DNA of 64,000 bases from Trichaptum fuscoviolaceum (taxonomy: Eukaryota; Basidiomycota; Agaricomycetes; Hymenochaetales; Trichaptaceae): assembly GCA_910574455.1 (NCBI GenBank), contig CAJSYZ010000005.1, forward strand, positions 6,014,001-6,078,000. The letters are read 5' to 3'. A program made the translations under genes and the position numbers. The notes under the pieces were generated by a model, which ran no database searches, had not been told where the DNA came from, and saw nothing but the letters and a program-made list of their open reading frames with translations. The stretch's first letter is position 1, and every line of letters begins with the position of its first letter. Of this stretch, positions 31,761 through 43,112 are shown in pieces.

Positions 31761-32554
31761 GGCTACGGCGGACCATTCAAGGTGGAGGGTAATTCAAGAA
31801 CATGGACCTTGAGGGAAAATGATCAGAACGTGCGCAATCGGACAAGAGAGAAATTGCTTTCGGAACAGATTGAAAATAGTATGTCCGAGTCCTCCGAAAA
31901 CCCGTAGTAAGAACTCTGGAATTTATGTTTGACAATTGTTTCAGGCGTCAGGAAGAAGATGCCACTTGGGCGGAAGTCGGACAATTCTCGAATCGCTCAA
32001 GGCAAATGTGCTTGAGTCGCTCAGCCAACAACGAAAAGCATGAACATCCTTATCAGCGAAGGCGAGAGGAAAGCAGCGCGCAGCCTACAATACTGGCGTA
32101 CTGAATTACTGGTGTACTGATTTGTACTTACTATGACATTTGAATTGTACATGCTTGTACTTAGTCTTTACTTATGCTTGACTGACCTCCTGATGTACTG
32201 ACGTACCGAGTGTGTCCTGAAAATTGGCTTATTTCAGTGTGTTCAGGCCATCAGTTGATTTCAGACAGGCATAGCAACATATCAGTAGATTTCAGACACG
32301 CATAGCAACCCTTCAGTCCATTTAAGGCAGCGTCAGGACGCGTCAGTCGCCTTAAGCAAAAAGTAGTTTCCCTGATGTGACTCGGACTCGGACTCGGATG
32401 GAGTACAGCCACAGCCTGAGGCAACTTTATCTTACGGTGTATAAATGGCAGAGCTGACTCACTACTAACTTGGACTGTTACCGTTAGTACATGGGTATCG
32501 CGCAACATTCCTTGCCACCACCCTCCAACCCCCTGCATTTCTGAATACTATTGG
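31761..32554. repeat. Spacer with short direct repeats
   Basis: The first part may be a further decayed end of the kinase relic. From 32090 on, GTACTGA words recur. A ~31-bp unit (CATCAGTTGATTTCAGACAG then GCATAGCAAC) occurs twice at about 32248-32309. CGGACTCGGACTCGG and CAGCCTGAGG words follow near 32385-32425. The last 100 bp must hold the promoter of the DHA2 gene. Confidence 0.45.
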
Positions 32555-35204
32555 ATGGTCAAGAAACCCATCTCACCCGCTGCGGTAGCAGTGCCAAACC
32601 CACCATTTCTGGTCGAACAACCCACAACTGCTTCCAACTCGAATCAAGTACATGCGTCGCATACTATAAACATGGCAGACACAAAGCATCCAGGCGAGAA
32701 GAAGAAGTTTGAGTTAACTGACCAAACGAACATGCTTCCAAAACGTCAGCTCATACCCGTTTTAATGGCTCTTAATGCGGTTGTCCTCGTCTCCCTATTA
32801 GACCAAACCATTGTCTCGACAGCTATTCCAACTATCTCTGCTCATTTTAACGCCGGTAAGAGTATATATTATATACCGCTCTCTCTTTATTTGTATTTCA
32901 CGAGACCTCTGATTTTTTACATTGCCCTTAGGCTCTGTTGCATACTTTGTTCCTGCCGTGAATTTTCTCGTTTCAACTGTCTTCCAGCCGTTATATGGTC
33001 GATTCTCAGATATCTTTGGAAGAAAAGCTATGCTGTGTACCTGCATCAGCATTTTCATAGTCGGTAATATCGCTTCGGGCTTTTCAAGGAATATAACTGA
33101 GCTCATTGTATTTAGAGGTATGTGCGCATTGTTATGTCAATCAGATGTAATTAACCCGTCTTGAACTCTGCTTAAGGGCTAACTGGACTTGGAGATGGTG
33201 GCATCCTGTCTGTTGCTCAGATAATCATTTCCGACATAATCAGCTTGCGGGACAGGTACGTGGACACGTCTCTATTATGCTGGCATACACTCATATGTAT
33301 GATATTAAGAGGAAAATACATGGGTTATTTAGGTATCTTTATGGCAATAGGGCAAGGCACTGGTCCGCTCATTGGGGGGGTATTGAGTGAGAAAGTCTCC
33401 TGGAGGGTGTGTTTCCCTCTACGTATCAAACTTGTTTCCTACCTAATGATTTCAGTGGTGTTTCTGGGTCACTCCGCCTATAGGCGTAGCCGGAATTGGA
33501 ATTGTTTTGTTCCTCCTACCACTGAAAAAGGTAGAGGGGGACGTAAAACGGCAAGCCGTTTAGCAATTCTCAAAGCTATATACTAAAGCAATCCTTCCAT
33601 GACAGAAAACTCAAGGCCATCGATTATTTTGGCTCGTTGCTCTCACTAGGAGCCGGTACTCTCCTGATTTTGCCATTGATATGGGTTCGTTGATACATTT
33701 TCTTCTTCGTTCGGCACGTTAAGTATTGCACACAAAGGGAGGCATTACGTTCCCGTGGAACTCAGCCATCGTCCTGGCAATCTTGATCTCGAGTCCGGTA
33801 GCATTCGTCCTCTTCTGTCTCTGGGAATGGAAAGTGGCGAAGTTACCGATCGTTCCTAGTGCGCCAAACATCCATTCATTCGAACAAAGTTTCATCTTTT
33901 GCTTTCTCAGTGTACATCTTCAAGCACCTTACAGTTTCCGGCGTATACATCGCTATGTTTATTAAGTGTGTCTTTTATCACTGTGTCTATTCATCCTCTT
34001 TACTTAAGCTTATCATGTTGACTGAGCAGCGGTTTCATCTACAATTCGGCGGTCTATTATCTACCTCAGTTTTTTCAGGCGGGCCTTGGCTACTCTCCCC
34101 TTCGATCCGGCCTGTTTCTACTTCCCGTGGTTGTCAGTACGACAGTAGCCAGTATCTGCACTGTGAGTACACGTTGAAACGATTTCACTTGCGCAATGCT
34201 GATAATGCTGCCTTGCAGGGCCTTGCCATATCTCATACTGGAAAGTATCGTGTATGTGCCGTGGAGATTTTTTTTTCTCGTAATAGTTAAACTAAAATCT
34301 CCTCAACTCCAGCTCATCATCTACTCTGGATTCGGCATGATGGCTCTTGGATGTGGTTTAATATCTATTGTAACTGTCACGACCAACAAAGCGGTATTCG
34401 TTGTGTTTATGCTTATACTTGGGTCGGGATCAGGACAAGTCAGTGATACTACGACTTGCGACAAAGGTTCTAACAATTTTCATTCATAGACTTCGCAACC
34501 GACTACTGTTGCAGCGCAAGCTAGTGTACCACGGAAGGACATGTCGGTGGTGACCGCAGTTCGAAATGTAAGCCGGAATACGTTTCTATGTAGAGTAATA
34601 AATAACTAATTCTCCTATTAGTATATGCGCCAGCTGGGCGCAACGGTCGCACTTGCGGCGGGAAGTACTATATTGTGCGCATACTCGCGTGGCCCTTCTT
34701 TACAGATCCGTTGAATGACTCGTTTTCTATCGTAGAAACAATTCACTGCGGTCCCGGATGAACGAGTTGCAGCTTCCAAAATCGACGGTAGATGGGATAG
34801 TGGATAACCCAACAATTATTCCGACGCTATCAAATAGCAGCACGTCTCCGTACGACCTCCCATCCGCAGTCGCCAGCAGCATCCTTGGCGGGTATACAAA
34901 GGGATTCCATTCAGTATTCTACCTGAACGCGGCCTTATCCGCGTTCTGCGTCGTCATCACTATCTTCATGATCAAGCATAAGGAATTGACTCGACCGGAC
35001 GAGGTGGAGATGAAGAGAAGGGCGGAAGAGGCTTACAGGAACGAGAGGAAAGGCAATACCAGTTATGTTGAAGCAGCAGCACAGGCGGAGGGGTCCACTG
35101 AGTTGACTGAGCTGAGTTCGACTCCCGAGCAGAGAAACTCCGGTATGGAGCAAATCTCTGAGCAGCCTACTAGTACTCAGAGTATCGTTTCGCCGAAATC
35201 ATGA
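32555..35204 (+). CDS. MFS drug:H+ antiporter, DHA2 (14-TMS) type, 634 aa
   Basis: Fourteen exons: 32555..32855, 32932..33117, 33177..33255, 33310..33406, 33456..33550, 33606..33684, 33738..33858, 33911..33965, 34030..34162, 34219..34251, 34313..34438, 34490..34567, 34622..34674 and 34736..35204. The sum is 1905 nt, in frame. MFS landmarks: LLDQTIVSTAIP in the first transmembrane segment (DHA2 motif D), GRFSDIFGRK (motif A) and GQGTGPLIGG (motif C). A long hydrophilic C-terminal tail is rich in Ser/Thr/Glu. Such plasma-membrane or vacuolar exporters move drugs or metabolites out using the proton gradient; the substrate cannot be told. The fifth intron has a GC donor. The gene is intact although it lies next to relics. 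Confidence 0.9.
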
Positions 35205-36640
35205 ATGGAAATCCAGGAAAACGAAAGTGCCGATCATCTCAGGCTGGCGGAGTCTGAATTATTGGGCCCTGGCTGATAGGATAGAAAGTACTGTAGTTCA
35301 GGTTCAGGTTGTCACTAAGTACCACCGCAGTCGACTGTTCTGTTAGCCCGGCATGGCAGTCTCGTGACCAAAGCCAGGCTGCCTTAAGTTCATTGGATTG
35401 TGGTTTTTTGGATTATCAGATAAATAGATGTTCATGGTGCTATCTTGAAGAGCCGACTTATGTTGGAAATGAAGAAGAAACCTTGCTTGATAGGATGAGT
35501 TCTCGTTATGGTTTCTCGTCATTGAGATCCGTGCGTAAGTATGCTACTTTACGCGTGTATAGGCCTGATGCAAGAGTTTGGTGCCAGAAATGTACTTCAA
35601 GTTGTTGAAGATTAAGCGTCGTTGTTATTCAACGTATCGCAGGTGGTGTCTCGAGGGTTCTTTAGCCAGAAGACGCCTAGCGGTACAAGGATACTGCAGT
35701 TTCTGACTTTGAAAGGTGACTTCAGTTCAAGAGATTAAGTGAAAGTTCAAGTCGTTGATTGTTGAAGGACTCAGGACCCAGGAGTTGACTCGGAAGCCTG
35801 AGTGCAACTTGGAGTGTGCGAAAATCTGGTATTCAACTTGAACTTGAGTGCCAAATATTTAATCTCCGATATCGACATTCGTTGGGAGTTACACTTCAAC
35901 CGGACAACTTCCATCTTCATGATATACTTACCCTCGCTCCTCAAGTCTCACTCGGTGGCGTACTCAGAACATCAAAGTGTACACACCTCAGCTGCATGAG
36001 CCACAGGTAAGACTAGTCGAGCCACGGGCACAAAGAAAACACCCTTTCTCGCCATAGCCGCAGCCCGATTCAGTTACTAGTATACATTCAAGTGACGGAG
36101 CCTATCTCAGCGTTTATCAGAATTGTTTTCATGGTGAAAGTTTGCCCCTATCAGCTTAGGAGTCTTTTGCATTAAATTAACTCTTCCCAGCCTACAGTAT
36201 CAAAAGCTCGGGAGCTCGTACCGGCGAAAGCCTATTGGAGGCAGCTTCAAGTCCTGCTTGGCGCCCATTAATACTGACTTGCGATATTTTGTCTGCATGA
36301 TTCCGATACAGAGGATCGAATCTTGATGCATTCTCGCTTCTCAGCATCACCTGAAAGTGCCTGTGTGCCTCGAAGTGGAGCGCAACATGAGACTAACGCA
36401 TTGTTCACTCTCAGTTTGTTACAATCTCTCATGAGCTTTCTTATCGCTGCGAGTGGTCATGGTCTTCTGGGCGCTTAATCATCATCATAAGGCCGCTCAA
36501 GCTGGTGGACGCATTGTCAGCATTCGAAGTCATGCTTTGAAAACGTTTTCATTGACCTTGGCAAGCACAACTCCAGTTTTAGGGAGGGGGCTTAGACAAA
36601 TCCTGCAAGTCATTCCCAAGGTAAACAGCGTGCTGGAGGA
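35205..36640. other. Non-coding gap
   Basis: No supported gene. TTCAAGTT and CCTGAG words occur at 35600-35850. An 85-codon frame at 36453-36710 has no recognisable content and overlaps the promoter of the first paralogue. Confidence 0.4.
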
Positions 36641-36650
36641 TATAAAGCTG
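36641..36650 (+). promoter_or_regulatory. TATA box of paralogue A
   Basis: TATAAAGCTG lies 85 nt before the start codon at 36726. The same ten bases occur upstream of paralogue B, which supports a shared core promoter. Confidence 0.6.
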
Positions 36651-36725
36651 CCCTGTTGTTTTGACATCTTCGTTATAGCCAGACACCAGTCTATCCGAAC
36701 CTCTTCTTAACAGTTCTTTTACTGA

Positions 36726-37912
36726 ATGTATTCTCACAACCCCACTCCTGTCATCAATCCTGTCGATCCGTCTCCGGTACGTTTCATCATCTCTTCTCAA
36801 TACGATGGAATAGCTTACTGGACTCGTCAGGCTCCCCAGTTTCCAATCCCAGTGGAATATGCTTCGGAGAACAATCTTCCATCCTATACTGACATGGACC
36901 CATTTGCGCCACGGGCCCTTCCAAAGGGGGGAGATGTGAAAAAGTTGACGGCTGAGGATTTAAAGCCGGGCGATGATGGCAGTCTCGAACTTATCGACAA
37001 ATCCATCAAGGAGATGAATGACTGTAAAGCAGTTTTTGACGGCCTCGTTGAAGGCATTGAAAAGTAAGAGATAATCAAACTTTTTCTAGTTTTCGGTTTA
37101 TCACAACTGATTCTTTGTGGTCTGAAGGAGACACAGTGTCTGGCCGATGGACAACGTTGAGAAGGATATTCATGAGAGAGTTCTCGCCTTACGTGAGCAA
37201 TCAGACTCTGTTCTAAGGTCCTGCACAGCTCTTCGTAAGAGTACGCGAAATTTCATCAAGAATTTCGAAAAGAAACTCGGTGACATCGCTTCGACGGGCG
37301 GCGGGATCATCTCACCTGACGAATTACTCAACAAGAACGGGGATGAGCTTATTCAGGCGTCCAATGATATGTCGGAGCATGTCACGCTTATGCTCCGAAA
37401 GCTTGCAGAACTTGTAACACTCGTCCAGAGCAAGAAGGAAAGCGGCAGGTCCTCCCTTAAGAAGAAAATTTGGGAATGGCTCGTTCGTGCCTTCAACGCC
37501 CTGAAAAAGGTCTTCCTTACAGGAGCTCAAGCGGTCATCGCCCCAATTGGGTTGATTCTTGGAACGTGCGTGGCTAGCCATACTTCCAATATTTGTAGGA
37601 AACTACAAACCGGTAAGAGCTAAGCAATAAATCGTATGTGATAACCGTCAGTCTCACATTTTTCGTGATACAGGTTGCGAGGAAGAAGAAGGCTTGGGAA
37701 CGGTGCTCGAATTTTTGCAGTCTCATATTCCCGAGGCTGCAAAGAAGGCGGAAGCTAAACTCAAGACGTTTGTTGCTCAGCATATGATGTTTAGGAGCCC
37801 TCTTGGAGTTGGCTCCGTGGGAGGCATCGTTTGGATGGATGAAGAGCAGGCTACAAGGGCGAGGAATGAATTCTACCATGCTCTTGTGACCTTGGACAAG
37901 AACGAGAGATAA
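36726..37912 (+). CDS. Tandem family protein A, unknown function, 353 aa
   Basis: Exons 36726..37063, 37128..37612 and 37674..37912 close at 1062 nt. It is the first of three neighbouring paralogues. A Pro-rich N-terminus (NPVDPSPV) leads to an acidic linker. A long helical stretch follows (residues ~113-220), then a basic-aromatic motif KKKIWEWLVRAF at about 224. Next is a hydrophobic segment (GAQAVIAPIGLILGTCVA) and a charged helical C-terminus (HIPEAAKKAEAKLKTF). No signal peptide is visible. The layout of a helical bundle, basic anchor and hydrophobic segment suggests membrane association, but that is inference. I do not recognise the family. The intron phases (2 then 1) are the same in B and C. 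Confidence 0.8.
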
Positions 37913-38658
37913 GATGATTCAGGTTTTTGTTGCATTGATGTAGCTACTTGACAATAGTGCTTTGGGCTTCCAACAGTTTATTTCGCTTTCTCGATAATAA
38001 CATGAGAGCTTTCAAGTTCGGGATATGCCGGATCGCTCAGATACCTCGGATGCATTTCATCAGCTTTTCCCCCTGCAGGTATCCGCATTTCTACTCCGCA
38101 ATCCGACTTCAATGATAGATTACCCCTCCAAAGCCTAAAGCCCCCATGCGTTTCTGTTCTAATGGGAGACTTTGGTTCAACGCTACACACTCGTCTGATG
38201 GATTTCCGCTCTGCACCGTCATATACTCGTAGTATGCTCCCAATGAAGTGGCGTGCCTGCTGTTTCGTGCGCAGTTTTCATTAATCTCCATCATCATGTT
38301 CATTGAAACCTATCATGATTCATCGACGACTTTAGGCTTCCGTATATTAGGTCCGTCCCGGGACTTGCTATAGGTCTTAAAAGCGTAATCGCCTGAACAC
38401 GAGGATCGATCAGGGCGGTCAACTTGAACTCATGGGCAATCCCATCTCCGGATCTTCGACCTAAGGTGTTTTACGCGTCGCATTTGTGCATCGTTCTTCA
38501 AGCTGTTAGGGGATGCGTCGGCCTGCAGCATCTCACACGACTGATATGCATGCCCCTGTGATAATGAGAAGTGACGTATCGAATGATACATTCAAGTTTC
38601 CACTGCCAATGTGTAAGCGACACAGCCTTCATATGTACATATGTCTACTGTTCCTCAG

Positions 38659-38670
38659 TATATAAAGCTG
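38659..38670 (+). promoter_or_regulatory. TATA box of paralogue B
   Basis: TATATAAAGCTG lies about 100 nt before the start at 38761 and shares TATAAAGCTG with paralogue A. Its presence argues that the in-frame ATG at 38641, upstream of it, is not the real start. Confidence 0.6.
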
Positions 38671-38760
38671 TATATGATAGCTTACTTTAATAACCTCATC
38701 TTTAAGTCTTCTCCTGTGCTTATAGTATCCTATCTTTCTTCCAAAGCCGCTCTTAATATC

Positions 38761-40035
38761 ATGTTCGAGATCCCCCGTCCGAGTCATATCTCTTTCGCTA
38801 TGCCTGCTCCTGTCGATCCGTCTCCGTCTCCGGCTACGTGGAGATCTCCCGCCAATGATAGACCGGAGTATGCGCTCTCTCGTTCGTACGCCCCGGTACA
38901 TGGTTTATATGTATGTATCTCTTGTCATACATATTCGTTACCTCGCTTAATCGCATCCATTCTTAGGATCACAACTATGGTCGCCGTCAGGTTCCAATGT
39001 TCCCCGTTCCTCAAGAGTTCCCATACGGGTGCAGGATGCCCGTCATTCATGATGTGAGGCCGAATCAGCCACTCGGGGCTCCGGAGAACAGAACCGTTGC
39101 TCTCAATGCTGAGGACGTCAAGCCTAATCTTCAGGACCTAGATCTTATGAGGATGTCTTTGAGGGAGATCAAAGCTTGCAAAGACATCTTCGATTGCCTA
39201 TTCGAGGGAGTAGAAGGGTATGCCACGATTGAAATTATGTCATTGCGAATAATTTGCTGACATCTACTTTCTGTGTACAGGAGGATCCACGCATCGTCCC
39301 TTCCATACTCCCCCGAGAATGATATTGTCGTCAAAGTCAATGCGCTATGTGAAGGCTTTAACTCTGCCATTACGTCTTGTGAAAGTTTGTGCCGGAGCTG
39401 TCAAGGCTTCCTTGATTCCTTCACCGACAAACTCGCCTTCGTATCTGCCAGAAGTGGGGGCGAGCTTTCCCCTGACAGGTCACTCCAGGAGAAGTGCGAT
39501 GAGCTTTTCTCCGCATCCTTGGTGGTAGAAGACTATGTTCAAGATTTGCTGGCCAGACTGGACGAAGTTGTCAAATCCATCCGAAAGGCCAAGGACGCAT
39601 CGACACATCGGAACCGAAGAGTATGGAATTGGTTTGTCAGATCTTTTAGCATTTTGCAGGGGAAGATTAAGCATTCGCATGCAATCCTTGCGCCTGCTGG
39701 GCTGATAGTGGGCATAAGTGTTACCTCCGAAGCATATAAATTAGCAACGACAATACCAAGCAGTGAGTTCCATTTACAATTTTCCTACAAAAATAACTAA
39801 TGTTTCATCCTCAGTGAGTAACGCAGAAACCGGCTTACAACAGGTCATCAATCTCCTTTCCAGAGTCATCCCGAATGCTGTGAGGCTAGCCGAATCGCGT
39901 CTAAACTCTGTCAAAGCATACCAGAAGATTCTGCAAGGTCCACTAGGGGTCGGCGAACGATTTTCTGCTCGTCTCGGAGGCCAAGAGCGCTGCATTACAG
40001 TGGAAGGAGGCGTCAGGTGCATTCAAAGAAGCTGA
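38761..40035 (+). CDS. Tandem family protein B, unknown function, 367 aa
   Basis: Exons 38761..38910, 38967..39217, 39281..39762 and 39815..40035 close at 1104 nt. It matches A in order: PVDPSPSP near the N-terminus, an acidic linker, the long helical exon, RRVWNWFVRSF at about residue 246, a hydrophobic segment (AILAPAGLIVGISV), and a C-terminal helix with IPNAVRLAESRLNS and QGPLGVG (A has SPLGVG). The 38911-38966 intron is extra relative to A. The N-terminal start could also be the in-frame Met 13 codons later (MPAPVDPSP), which aligns better with A. Function unknown. Confidence 0.8.
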
Positions 40036-41101
40036 GAAGTACGAATCTTCAAGATCATCGGGCGATTCGGTTTAGATAAAAATCTTTATTTTCTCCCTTT
40101 TTATTCTCTATGTATGAGATCCGAACCGCGGGGCGGACACCTATCATTATAATAAAATATTTTACCATTTGTCTTTGTGCGCCTGGTGTATACTTATCAG
40201 TTTATGTGATCCGGGAACGCACAACAACACGATTGCGTGTGCTTTAAACAGCATACGTCAAATTCAGTGGGGCAAGTATATATAGTCATACCGTTAGCCT
40301 TCACATAGAAGTTAGCGGGTGGATAGTTTGTTTCTTTGTCATCGTGAAGTAAGACTTGAGCCTTACAATTCTTCCCTCGAAAAGGGGCCAGTGTCACTGC
40401 TGCGGGCATCACGGTCTTGGAAACGATAAAACGGAGAAACGCAGTAGTTTCACATCATCCGGTTCGATAGAATTTCTGAAAGATGAATGCGATGTCATGA
40501 GTTACGCCGTTTTCGGTCACCAAGAAATGGAACATTGTATACGAAGACGAAGGAGCTTGAAATTCAAGAAGAGGACAGTGCCAGTGTCGGAACTTCAATC
40601 TGAACGTGAACTTCAATTCAAATGTTACGTAAGTACTCAGGCTACTACATAGTACTGGTTAGTACTAAGCGCTCGCTGCAAGTTTTTCATACTTGGATAC
40701 ATCACTGGCATTAGACGCCCGCACACTCTACACTCAACACTTTGTTCACTCCTACTCACACCATCTAAACGCACTTTCATCAATATGCTTTGTAAATAAC
40801 TCTAACTTCGAAAGCGCTTTAGCCTGGATGCCAGTCTTTGAGAACTCCTTTATACCGGAATCTCTGACTTAATAATACTAAGTTCAGGAAGAAGTCGTGG
40901 TCTATAGAAAGCTGTCCCCATCGTGGGACGCTATCCTCCCCGTTCCGACTATCTATTCTCTTCGGGATGCCCTATGACTTTGCTGGGTAACAGACAGGGG
41001 TATGAAGCTCGCAGTGGGAGAAGTTCCCCTCCAGCTGTGGTCGCTCGCGAGCTCTGTATCATTAATGTGAAAGACAACTTGGCCTCTGACATCCATGTAC
41101 A
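40036..41101. other. Gap between paralogues B and C
   Basis: Mostly non-coding. A 60-codon frame at 40923-41105 (GTG start) just before C could be an upstream exon but lacks splice support. TTCAAGTT-type words lie near 40560-40620. Confidence 0.4.
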
Positions 41102-42544
41102 ATGATCAATGAGATAGCAGACGGTCTCCATGACTTGCTTGCGATTGCCGACCGAGGCTTAGCGAAAGTATTCAATGATCCCTGGCCACCGGTCTCGCAA
41201 AACATTTCTAAGCAAAACCGAGTTGCGAACACTGCCCCTCGTGACTCTGGACGCAGCCCGTCTCATACAGCAGCAGCTTCTCTCAGCCCAAAGACTCGCC
41301 GAACGGAGACAGTCACGAGGACGAAACTATCGACACGGAAAACGGTTGCTTCGTCGACGACCCATAGAGCTATTGTAGCTCCGATATATACACCGAGGAA
41401 GCCTGCAGTCATTTCTCGACCCAAAGAACATTCAGCTTCTTCGCCTGCAATTATCAAAAGCAACGAAACTACAAGGTCATCATCGATAACCCGACATAAT
41501 GCTATCACATCAATCCCGAGACCGAAGCCACCGCCAATCCCTCGGATCACAACAGAGGACATCAAGATTGACGTCGATCGCTGTGATATCCTTGTTATTG
41601 CTATTGCCGAGATGGAAATTTGCAACGAGATATTCGCCGGATGGTCCGCTCAACTTGACTTGTGAGTACTTCTCTGTTCCTAATGTGAATGGCCTGTTGA
41701 GTTCTCGTGTGCGGTAGAGCTGAACCTCGCAAGAAGGACCTCCTGGAGCAGACGATAGTGACAGAAGTTCAGAAGCTCAACGATCACTCGAATGCGGCAT
41801 TAAATTCATCACACAGCCTCATGCACAGCTATCGTGTCCTTATTCATCTCACTGAAAAACGGCTAGGTACACTCGCAGCATCTAGGTCAGGCGGGAAGCT
41901 CTACATCTCTTCAGAATACGAGAAGATGGCCAGTGCAATCGCTTTCCATTCAGCCTCGCTGATCTCGCAAGTCAAACAAATCCAGGAGCGGCTACGCAAT
42001 CTGGTGTCTGACATCGAGAAGACCAAAGAACAGGCTCGTAAACGTGCTCTGCGTCGACGAATTTGGAGTTGGCTCGTGAAGACATTCCGTGCAATATCAT
42101 TTCTGATATCCGCGGGTGGAGCTATCTTCGCTCTTTTTCATCCACTGGGCCTCTTGGATACCGCCGCTATCACTGTGGCATCTATGCTTTCGGGTGCTGT
42201 GGCGAAGCTATGTGAAAACACACAAAAGAGTAAGATGGTCCATCTTTCCATGGGGTTTATATCATACTTAGATGTCCTTCACAGAGTACGACGAAACGAC
42301 ATTCGATGAGATTCTCGTTTTCATGCGCGATCACGTCCCGGAATCTGCGAAAGCAGCCGAGATTGCTCTAACGAACTTCCAAGCTTGTCACCGGATTTTA
42401 CAAGTTGAGCTAGACGTTCGTCGGGGTAGGCGGATCGACTGGATGTCTCCGCAAGAAGCGAAACGTGCTCACTCAGCATGGCATAGTGTGAACATAAAAC
42501 TCGATGCTATGCCGAAGGTAATAAACACGCCTTTTGCTGAATGA
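41102..42544 (+). CDS. Tandem family protein C, unknown function, 443 aa
   Basis: Exons 41102..41661, 41718..42229 and 42285..42544 close at 1332 nt. The N-terminal ~150 residues are unlike A and B: basic, Ser/Thr/Pro-rich and disordered (RPKPPPIPRI). From about residue 160 it follows the family: helical exon, RRRIWSWLVKTF at about 299, a long hydrophobic stretch (FLISAGGAIFALFHPLGLL), then DHVPESAKAAEIALTNF. The WxW motif lies 335 nt into the central exon, exactly as in B and 3 nt off A. No TATAAAGCTG was found upstream, so its regulation may have diverged. Function unknown. Confidence 0.8.
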
Positions 42545-43112
42545 TGCGGACTATTGTTATCCATTATATGGACTATTGATTTGAATATTTTTCTTCGCTA
42601 TTATGTTCTGCTCGAATTGATCATCAAGATAGTTAATCGCAGGTCCTATTAGGTCGCTTTTGTTCAATCAAGTCTATTGTTTGAGCGTGAAGGATGATAT
42701 ACAAAAGAGCTTATTATGTATGATATGCAGTATGTATGGTTTGACGTAAGAATACGAAATACAAAAGAATGATAGCGATGTGTTGCGTTTGTAAGGAGAC
42801 GTGTAAAGAAAAGAGAGAAAGAAGAGGGAATGCGCTGAGGATAATAACGATACAGTTTTGTTCTTGATTTCAAGAAAATAAAGCAAAATGACGGACAGAA
42901 TAGATATGGACTAGAACCGAAGGCCTGAGTAGAGATGATATATGCGAATGAGTAGACAAGAGCGGATTATGCACAGGAGCTAACGGAGGCTGTGTCACGC
43001 ATGCAGGAAAGACAAAGAGCAGAAGATTGAACCAGAGTCGGAAAAGAGAGGATGTTATGTGCAAGAAAGAGGCGAAAGAGAGCATGGATCAAGGGCTGAA
43101 GTTAATGTTGCT
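42545..43112. other. Convergent 3' gap
   Basis: A-rich sequence between the 3' ends of paralogue C (+) and the 828-aa gene (-). No gene supported. Confidence 0.45.

Noticed and set aside
38641..38760. Upstream start for paralogue B
   Set aside because: The TATA element lies inside this extension, and the extension has no counterpart in A or C.
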